A stretch of DNA of 64,000 bases from Varroa destructor (lineage: Eukaryota; Arthropoda; Arachnida; Mesostigmata; Varroidae), in the NCBI RefSeq assembly GCF_002443255.2, contig NW_019211460.1, positions 25,030,882 through 25,094,881 of the forward strand. The letters run 5' to 3'. This document shows, one piece after another, positions 27,594 to 40,411 of the stretch (its first letter is position 1; each line of letters starts with the position of its first letter). The translations under genes and the position numbers were made by a program. Under the pieces are notes generated by a model, which did no database searches, was not told the origin of the DNA, and was given only the letters and a program-made list of their open reading frames with translations.

Positions 27594-28764
27594 TTGCATG
27601 CCTAGAGCTTAACGATGTGGCGTCAGAGGCAGAAGAAAGACTTTCCGTTAGGTGTAACCATCAACGTTGGGCTGTATCAGAGGGCCCCAGTAGGGATGAC
27701 CAACCAACGACATTTTCTTCTGTCCCTAGAATCACTATTTTCTCGCTCCCTCCCCCCCCGCCTCTCTCGCTGTCTGCACATAAGGTACACTGTACGGCTG
27801 GCTGGCTAGGTAGGTAGATGGATGGATAGATTGATCGCGTGTTTTTCGCCTGCATTTTTACGCCAGCATAACTAACGACAATAAGAAATGACGAACGAAC
27901 GAAGGAATAGATGACCGAAAAATAAATGAAAATAGCAGCATACAAAAGCAAACACCGATGCGATAATTGAGTCATTTAAAATGGCCGCCGCAGCCAGCGG
28001 TGGCACCTTATACCGGAACAGCGGACGTATGAAAACTCATCAAATCACCAACAATATAACAGAAAGAACGAGAGCGCGGCTCGTTATCTCGTTCGGTGAT
28101 AATGATACTAGTATTGATGATAGCTGCATTTTTAATTATGGTATAATGATACTGGTGTTCCGATGAGAGTCGGATGTAGCAGAAAAGGAAGCTTGAGTCG
28201 CCGAGGCGCTAGTCGTTGTTATTGCCGCTAGCAAATAATCAAAGACAAAGACAAACGTGTTTGCTTTATTCTGTATAAAAATTATCGTCAGCAATAGCAA
28301 CCGCAGCAGCTGAATACTCGCTTGAAATCGGGTCGACTACGAAACCCATAAAATCGGAGATGTTCACACAAAGTAAAAAGCGATCGATGGCTAGTTTCAA
28401 TTATGAACAATTAGCAGTCTTTGATAGATGCACGTAAACATGCCTGAACGTTCTAGCCCAGTTTGCGTCTGCGTTGTATATCTACTTATGGGCCTCCAGA
28501 TCCGAGTGGGCATAGTGAAAAATTGCCGTTCGTATGTTGCGCGGACGACAGATGATGACCCCGCAAAGATGAAATAAGCCGCCCTAGCTGAAGTTGTACA
28601 CAGAGTCGTAAGCACCGCCGTAAGCAGTCGACGTCAGTACGGCAAGACCCGGTAGCAAACAACAACGGAATGGAAAATAGAATTGGAAAAGTGCTTCATC
28701 TATACGTTCGTATATCTGCTCTATATCAAAACTAATCAAGCGGGATGTCGGTAATCGTGACTAT

Positions 28765-28815
28765 ATTGCTTGAACAAATTAGGTTAAAATTGCTTGATTC
28801 AAATTAGGTTAAAAT
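28765..28815. repeat. Two-copy tandem duplication, about 25-bp unit
   Basis: Two adjacent copies share TTGCTTGA and CAAATTAGGTTAAAAT, differing by a small change between these blocks. This is a minisatellite-like duplication and not a simple repeat. Confidence 0.75.
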
Positions 28816-29187
28816 TTAACTGGTTCTTTTTATTCAGTGATCGTCGAACGCCTCTACTGACATTGCAAAAAATGAACCAGAGACCTTCGATGTTCTATCT
28901 ATTTTCCGATCTCCAAGAACTACCTCAGTTACAGCGTTGTTTACTTATTTAGAAAAAATAAACGGTAGTGGGAAGAGGGGTCGCGGGATGAGGTGGCCAG
29001 TCGGGATTAATTTTCATTGAAAAGGTTTGTTTCTTATTTTGGTTAGATTTTATGTACTTCACATTATATATACCCAATCATGTCTACTGAAATGAACGCT
29101 GGTCAATATTACTAAGCAAGATGGGGACATGTCGATGAGATTTACTCAGCGAACGCCCACACATTATCGAGCATCACACGACAATCG

Positions 29188-29209
29188 TATTACTATTATT
29201 ATTATTATC
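29188..29209. repeat. (ATT)n microsatellite
   Basis: About six ATT units with one interruption. Confidence 0.75.
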
Positions 29210-30985
29210 ATCTTCAAATGATGATGGTTACAGATGACACCCGTCATAAAAAATCCGAGTCTCGATACGGGAATTTAACTTAAGATTTCATAGAGCTAAC
29301 GTCAGAAGGCTCTGCAAGTTGATGTGGTCGACGGGAGGGCATTTTTGCTCGAGGGCAGGAAATGTAGAGACTACAAAATACGTTGGAAGAGAAACGATGA
29401 GTGGACGCCTTGCGACACCCTTCTCTCTATTCCTCGTCTGTCTATGTACACATTTACAAGGCTTATAATAAGCCGCTTAGGTGTTTTCATGTATCAGCAG
29501 TCGTTGCCCTATAATGTATGTTGTTGGATGAAGCGAATTTTCAAACAAATATTTTTCGGCGACAAAGAGTACGGAAGGCTTACCCCCTAGTCCCCTTTTG
29601 GACAGGCAAATAGCAAGGGGTCCAAAAAATAAGTGTACGGCATCAAAATAATTACAGCTATGTACATGGAGTCGCTGTCTTTATATATTTTTAGTCATGC
29701 TTAGTCAGCTTCCCGAAAACCATCTGCTCAGCCACGTTACCCTCAACTCGAGCTTCCGTTTCTCTAGTAACTCTAAGCTTCTCCTCGCTGTTGCTGCTGC
29801 TAGCGTCAGCTACGATTTCGAGTAATTACGGATCCCTTATTGCAAGATACAGATTTCGGTGAATCAAAATGATGGTGACTCTACTCGCTTCGAGTGGGTG
29901 CTGCTCCTGCTGCTGTTGCCACTACTGAAGCCGCGGCTACAGCAGTTGTTATCGAGGGAGTCATCCTCATCATCGTATCTGTCTACGTGACAGAGACGAT
30001 ACGTAACGCGTGCTAGCCCGCTCACTGGATACAGATTCACATTTTGGATGCATAAAACGAGCAGGAACACAATCGGAAAAGAAGCCTCAGCGTCCACGGA
30101 GATAACCCCCAAAATGCCTAAGTACTTGGCAATGCTGACGATACTCAGGCGAGTCGTACGATACATGCGAATATTTATTCTACGAATGAGAGAGTACGTA
30201 CTGATGCGCTTCAGATCGACGTAACCTTTGTGAGCAAAGAGTAAAATGTCCAAATCTGCTCGTAAAGATAATGCACCGAATAACAACACAATGTTCGAGA
30301 TCAACCGATGCCGAATAAAATTATGCTCTCCGTATTACCACCTTCAGTGGCATAGGTGTATGTGTGGGTTTGATTATATTTCTTTGTGTAGCGCAAACAG
30401 CCAACTGGGCGTGCGGACGCACAGAGTGAAGTACAGTCGACAGTGGGATTTATAATGCTGGGGCATTCTCGTCAGGAAAAATCAAGAGGGGGTGACGCAA
30501 CGTAAGCTTGAAAGGCTGCTTGTTCGTTTCATGTCGTACTTTTTGTATCGTTTTTCTCGCATCTCTTCCAGCGTCTTACGTGGAACGCACGTGAGTATTT
30601 GAGCACAGTTTCCTGTAGATCTTCCTCCTGCAACTTCTGACGCCGAACATGTTTGAAGTTTCCAATGACAACGCTCGAGATAAGCCCCATAGGCACAGAA
30701 GTAGCAGCGTCTGCTACTGCGGGAACTACGAGGCTTGGTACTCTGTCACCAGTAGCACGTTTGGTGAGTGACGTTTCGGACAAAACAAAACAACAACAGT
30801 GATGTAAACAACGCGTAATGAGAAACACGGAATGGCCAATGCGCAATGTATATTTTACCCAGAAATAAAAAACAGTTTCCAGGGAATACGAGCACGGGGC
30901 GCTCAGCTGGTTGCCAGCTTGTTCGGTCAGGATATATAATGACGATGACGATATTAGACGCACGCGAACGGCTCTGAGACGACAT

Positions 30986-31013
30986 ACGGCGGCGGCGGCG
31001 GCGGCAGCGGCAG
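30986..31013. repeat. (CGG)n microsatellite
   Basis: CGG units with AGC interruptions at the right end. Confidence 0.8.
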
Positions 31014-33240
31014 CAACGATCGTGGCGATATCTACTTTTTATGCTGCTGCCTGTTGTCACTGCCGCAGCCGATTTGGATGCGTGCGAAATTATGCCCCTT
31101 ACCGCAAAACTCTGCCACAGTGCTGCCCCTTCTGGGTCGCGCGTCGACGCCATTACTACTCGCGTACGCAGTCTATCCCGGTAGCACCATCAAAGCCAAA
31201 ATTAACAGCGCCACTGGTACGATTGTGCCTGTAAATTCTATCATATACGTAGTACCGCCAGTCGTGTGACTGAGTAATACACGCCTATATTTCATGCTGC
31301 TTCACTCCATCCATAGTTTATGCTTTTTATACATATATAACAATATGTGAAACTTGATAACAATTATACATTTCTCAGTTCACGTGTTGCTCACTGAAGT
31401 ATAACTTGAATTTTCTCGCTTCGACCAGCCGCTGCTTCACTGGGCGCCGCTCTCACTGGTCGCAGAGTTCAAGTGGCCGTTCTATCACTGCGGATGTTGT
31501 AGGTAGCGTGCAGCGCTCATGGTACGGTCGAGTCGCCTCGTCCAATTAAACTATAACAAGAATAAGAAATTTAAAGGGAGAACAATGGCACCGGCCATAG
31601 TGAAAAGTCATACGAGCGAGGTAATACGAAGCTAGGGGGGAATTTTCAAGCTAATTCAGGCAGAAAGAAACACAGCGGACGCACAGAAGCACTGATGCAG
31701 GCCAGAGCGAAAATGCAAAGATAGAGATCGAGAGTAAATACCGTAGAAGGAATATATGATTTGTGCGTTTTGTCCTCTCTGTTCTTGGCTTCGTCACTTA
31801 CTACTCGTATCATCGTTGGCCGCTCAGGCGCTTTACCAGACACATTTGATGCCTATTGTTTCGCGTTATTCGAGAAGGAGATGCCGAGATCAGATAGGTC
31901 GTGCAGCACAGACAGGTGGTACGCCAACAACAAGAACGTCTTTAAACTTTGCCTGTACACAAATCCATTATGTAACATCATATCTGCGAAACAGGCTACG
32001 TTCAACCCACGTTCGAATAGTTAGTCATAACATATAGTTGAAAATATCAAATCAAACCTGGATCCAAGTAACAGGCATTTGTCTGTATGTATGTGTGTGT
32101 GTGTTGAAGCCAAACGGGCCCAAGGCAGCATCTTCCTTTCTGATTCTGCAATAAAGCTAATGAAAGTATACAGAAAATAAATTCACAGTATGCCATCTTC
32201 GTGTCCGGCACAACAAATGCTTACAAAAACGTAATGGGCCATTCTTGAGATAATTCTTTTTTACTAGCTAGTCAGCAGCCTGAACAGCAGTAGTAACACT
32301 ATCTAATTACCGAGAGACGTTTGCAGTTGCATTTGTATCGAAACAATCCATAGAGCATTAGGAGTCGTTCAACGATGTGTTATCGCAAAGGGCTCGGAAG
32401 CCATATCGTAACTACTTAAAGATGAATACCCCTCAATTGTCTACTACTGAACACTGCTTTGTTTGCAATGAACGTGGAATCGATGAAACGCCTCACTCCC
32501 ACCGGTCATTTTTTTTTCATCATTTACCTACGAGAGAGAGAGAAACGCGATATCTCCATCGGTCCGTACAGAGCCGACGACACATTACTACTAGTAATTA
32601 ATTAGAATATAATTGATTTATAGTAATTGATGAAATGTATAATTGCGGTCGGTGACGATTCTTATGCTATTGTTACTACTATTGATACCCGTATCGAAAT
32701 TTCCGATCGTAACGGCTGACAAGTCTTGAAGTTGGGGCTACCCACGGCCAGCGGGTTACACTAAGCAATCGAGTCACACTAGCTCTTGCCCTGGCATGAC
32801 CCTATTTCCACTACAGTTGCTTGTTAGCAGGCATGGGTGCTAAAGCGTTGTTGTCGGCCCGCTTCCGCGTCAGCAGTTCGAAGTCCTACGACTTTGAGTG
32901 GACCTCTGTTAATGCATCCGTTTTGGTGGATCGACAATTATTTTGGCCCTGTGGATTCTCATTGGCAAGCGCACTACGTACTGGATGCCTTTGACTCCCG
33001 TTGCGCGACCAAATGAAGTCGGTCTAAATGCTCCGAATCCGACCGCTCGCGACGATTGGCCGCCTCTGATACACAGCGGACCGGGTGTGTTTGTCCGGTT
33101 TTGAACCTAGACCACGTCATTTCGTGTCCTAAAGTTTAGTGGGTAAACGAACCACTGCTAGTGAACTCCTACGAAGATAGCAGTCGGCCTCTCGTCTGAC
33201 GAGCACTCTCGAAGTGGGCACAGTTAAAACCGCTACATAC

Positions 33241-33270
33241 CTGTTTTTCTCCAGCTCGTTGTGTGTAGAT
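33241..33270 (-). CDS. Mxd: Mxd exon 3: 30-nt microexon, bHLH basic region
   Basis: On the minus strand, acceptor ctgcattgtttcag precedes exactly 30 nt, followed by donor CAG|gtatgtag. The exon's first base completes the AG left by exon 2 (arginine, residue 151). Nine codons follow (STHNELEKN), then a final AG. The phases match exon 2 exactly. The motif is the basic region of MXD/MXI1 proteins. In class B bHLH proteins the His, Glu and following Arg contact the CACGTG E-box; His154 and Glu158 are present here, and the last Arg contacts would be in the next exon. Exon 4 should start with an A or G to finish Arg161, followed by RAHLR-like helix 1. That exon was not found in the window. The exon is too short for ORF callers, and it rests on the splice sites and motif together. 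Confidence 0.88.
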
Positions 33271-34433
33271 CTGAAACAATGCAGAAAACATTGTTTCGGT
33301 TAGAATTCTCCACGCAAATATGTAGAATAGATAATTTAATTAAAAAAAGACATATACTACGAGCTATTAGAGTGCACGAATAGCACGCTATAAATACTGA
33401 ATGCACATAGTAATCAACCAACGAGCTCGTTCATCAATTTCTTCTATGTTAGTGTTCGTATTATAAACAACTCCGGGCAACTGCTGGCTGTTTTTAGCCA
33501 GCTATCGGAGAACTTCGAAAAACAACAGCGGGTCGAGCCTCCGATTCGAAGGTGCAGCCGTACGCAGTCCGGGTCACAAGCTAATGGTTATCGTACGATG
33601 ATGCTGGAGAAATTGAATTCATCGTTAATTTTCATAGTATGGCACCGGCGAAACTCCATGCATGGTGTAGACAACCATGTAAATTTTGTCCATATTTCCC
33701 ATTATTGCTCGACTCTACCGGACGCCCGCGTCTCAATTAGCTACTGCTTGCTGCAGCTATTTCGTCCTGTCACCGGCTCGTTACGCGTTTTGCCCCTCCG
33801 TTATTGAATTGTATTGTAGAAAGGATCAAACGACAATGTGACAGCAGTAGCATGCGTAAGAACCCGCCGTCAAACTCGCCATGGGCATCACTGCGCGATC
33901 GTCAATGAAACTTCGATTACGACAATCGTCTCTGCTGCCCACTGCCACTATAAACATTATTACAAATTGAGTAGGTAGGATTAAATCCCAGAACAGCTAT
34001 AATGACACCCACCTGTCGATATCTTCTGCCATTACACAATCTTCTAATTAAGAGAAGACACGCTATCATTACGAGGATCAAGTAGTTACCGGACTGCATC
34101 TATAGCTCGCATTGTCATAGATCATCAGCAGCAGTAAATTGGTTGGCTCGTTTCAGGCAATAAGTGAATTTCGGTTCATTGCTTTTGGCGCAAAAACAGA
34201 TTTTATCACAATCATACATATTGGGTGACGGTCGGATTCATCCTGGATTACTGGGCGATGTGTCGTATTTTAGGTAACTACACAAGCGAAGATGCAGCCG
34301 AATGAAGTTGATAAGATCTGATCAGTTGGAGAAACGGCTGCCATGAGGCAAATGCCTTGGTCCAGGGGCAAAGAATCGAAACGAAGAGAGACCGCAAAAG
34401 TAACGCTCAAATGTATCTCGAAGAGAGCGATGG

Positions 34434-34643
34434 ATGACGAACCTAATAACGAAATTGGGTATGCCACGCCTGGATAAAACATACAGCTGTAAGTGGCTCA
34501 TGCTATTGTTACTGGCGTCATTGGGCCTTGTTGTGTCAGGGTTCAACCGCGACAACAACGCTAATGTAATATCAACAACAATTGCGGACAACAATGTCGT
34601 TGCGCATAGACAATCGGACAGACAACGGAACGTTATAAATTGA
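34434..34643 (+). other. Short ORF with hydrophobic segment (probably chance)
   Basis: A 69-codon plus frame starts at an ATG at 34434. Around residues 20-37 there is a signal-like stretch (KWLMLLLLASLGLVVSG), followed by a polar Asn/Asp/Arg-rich tail of about 35 residues. A later ATG within the stretch (LMLLLL) would make it N-terminal. No family is recognised and no supporting splice or polyadenylation context was found. The frame lies in intron 2, antisense to the host gene. Confidence 0.08.
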
Positions 34644-36557
34644 TTACCCAAATTAGTGCTTGAGGCTGTTCATTAACCGTACTACTGGTTACAGGTAATG
34701 GAAACGCACGCGTAGACTGCACACTCTTTCAAATATGGCGCTATCTTAAGCGGTAGCAGGAAAAGTTACGACGAGGATAGCAACGCTGACAAACCATCGT
34801 AGCATTACTTAGCTGAGAAAAGTACGGACAGACAGTATTGTTACGCTTTTTATTCTTCATGTGCGTGCATTGCCCTCCGTCCATTATGATTCCGGCCCCT
34901 TCAATAATGATGGATCTGTTCGTGGTTCTATGGGATACTGTATGCTCGAGACCGTCGACTCACGACGACAACGACAACCTGAGACAGTTACAAGTAGTTG
35001 CCGCTCTCATTGCCAGCGGCTGCTGCAGAAGCTGTACGGCGACGGCTGTATCGACACCACCATAAACGTCGACTGTCCCCGTCGCCGCTCATCACAGCGA
35101 TCAATAAACAGAAACAAGGTTTCTGCAGACACAATAACAACAACAGGCAGACCATCGACGATGATATTGATCGCAAGAGAATCTGCTGCCGAAGCAGATT
35201 TGAGCGAAGCCGTTATGACATAGTAGGAGGTCCACGTCGGTTGTTTACGAGCGCGTTGGTCGTCGCCCCCACCAACGCGGGCGCGACGGTGTCGTCGTTG
35301 TCATTTTTTAGTACCTGTCACCGCCCAAATCAACATCAACAGGCCTGTCGTCGTATTTGATCGTAAAGTGAGCAAGTGCATGTGTTCTTTTTTATCTATT
35401 GCTCATGGATTTCCGCTCCTGCTGCTATCTTGTTTTATCTGCTAAGAGTTTGTAGATTGAGTGGCCACTGCTGCTACCATTATTGTTGTTGTTGTTTCCC
35501 TGCATAAAACTTTCGTCGTTGTCTCAAGTAGTCGGCCTGTTGGACTTAATCACAGCAGCGGCGTTGTTTGTCGCTGGTCGTAACAACAGCTGGGGCAGTG
35601 TCTGCTGTGGGTTGGAGGCGCTTTTCAGCGGGCCACTAGCCCACTGTCATCAGCAACAAATTGGACGCAGTTTGGATTAGCGGCTTATTTTTATAAATTC
35701 TATTACCTTGAGAACTAATATATAACGAGATCGACGACGCTATTGATGAGCAGCGAGGTAATGATAATGATACTAATGGCGCGGGGGAGAAGGGTCGGGG
35801 TAGTACAAAAAATTAGTATCCATGTGTGGCTTTATTTTTTTGTCCTTGTGTACGATAGCATCAATTGGCGCTGCTGGTTTAGATAGGAACCACTACGTTT
35901 CAACTCTATGCTTTTGGGAACTTGGCAGCTAGTATATATACCACATTTTCTAATCACACCTACGCCGCTGTTAGGTCGGATACCAACGGTATGTGTATCG
36001 CAAGCTCTTGAGTGTTCTGTTTTGGATTTTTAATTTAATTCTAGTTCGTCATTTTACTATGATACTGTTAGATTAGAACCGCTAGGTAAAAAGAGCAGGA
36101 CGCATAAATGTACTGAGTTGTTGTTATTGTATAGTCAATTGTTTGTGAAACGACCGAACGTGTCGCGCAAACCGAGTAACGTTCAGCCACAGCTCATGCC
36201 GAAACGAAAGCATAGGTCTTCGCATTGTCTTCATTTGCTGCTGCTAATTGTGAGCTTAATTGACGTTGATGGCATTAAAGTTATTATCAATCATTTTGGC
36301 TGTCTCAACGAACTACTCTGCAGGAGACCAGCTTCTATTTCTTACGTGACCTACACGGACGCTTACACAGATGCAATATAGCCAGAATGCCGCGAAATGA
36401 TTTAAAACAGATGCAGTAGTAAGAACAATTTCATCCATCTTCTATAATTGTTTGTATCGACTCGGCGTACAGGACACGACACGACATAAACCCAGGCGCA
36501 TACATGCACGTCCACAAGGACATACCACGATATGGTAGACCACAAAACAAAGGTTGC

Positions 36558-36578
36558 CGCTGCTGCTGCTGCTGCTGC
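36558..36578. repeat. (GCT)n microsatellite
   Basis: Seven GCT units. Confidence 0.75.
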
Positions 36579-39500
36579 GGATGCCGCTGTTGCGCTCGAA
36601 GATTCAATCGATGATAGAATATAGCGCCGTACAATACGAAACGATAATGTAAATGTCACTTTGAAGCCATTAACCATTTTGCCCTGACGTGTTTCCTTTT
36701 TGCCTAAAATCCGATTGTGTTAGGCGCATGGATGAACGGAATATGGTATGATTTCCACAATCGAGCCTGTGATGATATCCTTTCCTCTCTCTTCCTTTGT
36801 CCCGCCGAGGCCGGTCGCATCGTCCTTCTAGTATCCGGCGTACATCGTAGACCTTGTGCGGTTCCCCAAACAAAAAAAAGATAGTCCTAGCACTTGCTTG
36901 TTGCATATTGATTAAATAAGTTTCGACAACAATAACTGTAGCAAAAGCAGTACCGTTAAAATCAGTGTCATTGACGGTAACATATATTAGTACCGGCAGA
37001 GGAGAGAGGCTACGAAAAAGGAGAAAAAAACTATTGACAGCGGCCGTACTTCCAGAATCACTATATGTGCGTTCCGCGTGAAGCAGGATGTACTGCTGTG
37101 TTGTAGTCCTCAAACGGACGGCAGTTTATTCCTGAATTCAAAAGAATCCCGTAGCGGCAATGTCAGGATAGCAGGACGGTCATTGGCACGCATAATATGA
37201 ATGTGCATGCGTACAGCAGCAGTTGGCTGTTATGGTACATATAGTTCAATCCCGTCCACCGCAAGTAGTAAATTGTTCTTTTTTTTTCTATCATCGTCCT
37301 GGAGTACACAGCGTAACGTACAATGAATAGAATCTCGCGAGAACAACTAGCGGAAATTTATTCAGGTGACACTATAGGTCATTAATCCTATATGCAAAAT
37401 AGATTGACAGGCTGCTCCTTCCGAATCCGGGTCAGATGCTTCCTCGACCTAGTTAGAAGTTTCAGGCTGGCTCGGCCGATGTACAGTAAACCAAAATTAA
37501 GAACCGAGCCCATAAATCCTCTGCACTGCAGGACGTAACCTGTAAATATACGTACGCACAATGCATTTTATGCATATATGTTAGACTAGATAGCGAGCGC
37601 AAGCGCTAGTTACTGCTACATGCTATTGAATGCTTGCTTCTTGTTTCTTTCAAGATCACTGTCTCGTTCGGCCGATGAGCAAAAACAAGCCATCAATTTC
37701 CAGGCTACGTTGTGGATATCCCCAGCAGGAGCTCCTAGCAAAAAATAGAGATTACAGGCGAAAACAAGAATCAAAGGATCAGCAAATAATGAGAACGCGA
37801 CCATGTTAGTGGAAACGTAGCGCACTGATGCTACATAACTACGCCACTTGCTAGTATGGTTTCTGTTGCCTCCGAGTTCTACAGGCGGCAGCTACCTCTT
37901 CATGGCGTTGCCCTCATCGTCCGACTTGCGATATGAGTGTTGCCCTACCCGAGGAGAACGAATCACCATAATTGGAGCCAGATATGAAGTGCTGACTTGC
38001 CAATACGACCCTCGAAGCCTTCGGCTTTCGCCCTTCGGCTCGTCCCCTGCGCACCTGTACGATGGACAATGGTCAATAAGTAAGCACGACGCTCAACGAG
38101 ACGCCGCCGCTGCCTGCTTCGGCATGCTGCGTTCGAGTAAGGGCAGCAGTGTGCGGATAATAGTCAATAAATAAACATTGCACCGCTCTTGTGGGGATCA
38201 CTAGAGCCCCAGCAGTATCACCAACGACAGCAGCAAGTGCGTACCCCATATAATGGAGGACTAGCACGTTAATTAATAACAAATAAAGATGCCCTCTGTC
38301 TGATACGCAAAGTTGAGTCATCAATAGGCAAGGAAAATATGAAACATAGTAGCTAAAGGCAGTAACAATTGGAAAATAATGGACGCTTTTGTTGGTATTT
38401 TGATAGTAACCCGTCTGCCCATGAGCTCTATGAACAGGTGTGACGTATGATGTTCGACTGTACCGCTCAGTACATCGATAAGATGTCGATGCTTAACGGT
38501 ACATTTCGGACGTTAAGGTCGGCGAAACATTCAATTTCTAACAAAAAACAGTAGCAGAAAGCTATGAGTTTGCTCTAGAGCATGATGATCTACGGGCAGT
38601 TCGTCACCAAAAACTTCGTTAGAACTCTTCCAGGGCCAAGTGACGCGGCAAATTATTGCGTGCATGCCTGATATCTACGAGTGGACAGAGATGTTACACA
38701 CTACCACATACGGTGATCATCTACTGGTGATGACAATTTGCCATGCTAACATCGAACAACACACGAATGCAGAAATACACAGGCAGGCTGCATGAAGAAA
38801 ATGAAGACAAATTAGGCTGTGATCATGGTGTCCTATCGTTCTGCCCTATTGTATTTCGCTTAATTGTACGCTGTGCTGTACTGCGCTGCGCTGCCCAAGA
38901 CGAAAAGGTTGCCAATAAATCAGTCTTTGTCCTTCACTTTGTTGAAAAACGATATCATCCAGCAAATACACCATACGCCGTAACAAAATCAGTGAGTGTA
39001 TGGCTGTACAATGCGAATTCTATATAGCACTGACCAACGCTAGACATAGAAGCACACAGGCAAATGCATCATCCCTGCAACTGGCTATCGAGGATGATGC
39101 CCGTCTTTGGCGCCGTCGTCATGTGGCTCGTCGCTTCGACCATCACCACTATAATACGTTACTGTATTAGTACTATCACTGAGACAAGTATCGGCAGTGC
39201 TTGGCCAGCATCGTAGAACCGTTTGCGGTTAGTAGACTCACTCAGGCTATGTGGCGTTTAAGTAGCGTACACCCGTCGTCCTTCTACTCTCGCTATCTCC
39301 TTCTCACTAAAACTCTGGTTTTCGCCATATTTCTCTTTCGGCTTCACCCTGGCCCTTCTGCGCGCACGTCCTGCCGCCTACTTGAGCCGCGTCGACGTGC
39401 TCACTTGCTGCTGCGTGGTCGTTCGCCCATAATTCTCATGATTTAAGAAAAGCCACATACTAGTGGAAAACAGAAAGGGCATGCGGACGGACATAAATAA

Positions 39501-40389
39501 AGTACGTTATAGAAGACCATATCTTAGTAATCAGTCAGCCGCGGCGGGCCTATACCGATACTCCGACAATAGTGTAGCACTAATGCCGCAACGACAAATA
39601 CGGTTGACAGCGGCCGTGCAAAAAAAAATCGCTAAACGATCGACCGACTGACCGAATGACTACGAGGCCAGCAACAGGATGAAGTAACGACAGCGAACAG
39701 AGTTCTAAAGTAAACTACTACCGTCACCGGCATTAGCACCATGTTTTGGACGCCACAGATATAGAACGATTATTGTGAGCCGCTTTTTCGCATTTGTATC
39801 GAGAATGGTTACGTTTTGAGAGATATTGTGCGAGAGCATAAGTTGTTGATAGTCTCAAGGTGAACTTGCTGAGATAGTTCGATTTTTTCTACTTACCGCT
39901 TTCGAGATTTTGGCAGAAGCACTTGCTGTTCGTAAATTTAAGCCCAAAAATTTTGTCAGACGTTTTCTCTAGAAGTGATATTTTTCCCACTGCTGCGAGG
40001 ATTTCTATTTTTTCAGCGAACTTTAACCGCAAGTTTTTTCTTCAAGTGAATTCACAGAACTCTAGCTACGACTGCGTCTCATAGCTTTCCCTATATCGAA
40101 CCAAGGATTTCACGAGGTTTCTTGCGATGTCCAAGATTTCGAAATCAATGACTGAGATCTATCCGGCAGGACCATGTTCACAGTCCATTTCCACACAGAA
40201 AGGAGTTTCTATCGAAAACCTTGAAAAGGGCAGCACTTAGCAAAAATCGGCCAGTTGGAATTGTCGACCCTTTTCGGCCTCTCGACAACAATCAGAAAAT
40301 TCCAAAAGACTTTACGACCTAAGTAATGCGCACAAATATATTAGAGAAATATGAGTAAGACAGGTAGAAATTGTAAGCCGGTTCCTTTT

Positions 40390-40411
40390 TGCATATATAC
40401 GTATATATGCA
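40390..40411. repeat. 22-bp perfect palindrome
   Basis: The sequence TGCATATATAC is followed directly by its reverse complement, with no spacer. Alternating purine/pyrimidine steps make it able to form a cruciform. No function is evident. Confidence 0.8.

Larger units (their letters stand above)
1..33240 (-). other. Mxd: Mxd intron 3 (5' part; no downstream exon found)
   Basis: This stretch follows the donor CAG|gtatgt at the end of the 30-nt exon, read on the minus strand. I scanned the plus sequence for reverse complements of the expected next exon (the RAHLR start of helix 1 just after an acceptor, and the RHTT motif of helix 2) and found no match. It is therefore most simply an intron longer than 33 kb, unless the missing exon lies in the 100-N gap. 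The content is mostly microsatellites and unique non-coding sequence. Open frames of 60-160 codons occur on both strands at about the density expected by chance, and most of the longer ones are driven by repeats. A separate nested gene cannot be excluded. Confidence 0.5.

Noticed and set aside
29864..30304. 146-codon minus-strand frame with two hydrophobic stretches
   Set aside because: I considered a membrane protein fragment, but there is no recognisable family motif or splice context, and the length is within chance expectation.
32700..33180. Region next to exon 3 with tRNA-like and exon-like words (AGTTCGAAGTCC)
   Set aside because: The word only partly matches the tRNA B box. No A box or folding acceptor stem was seen, and no frame is long enough to call.
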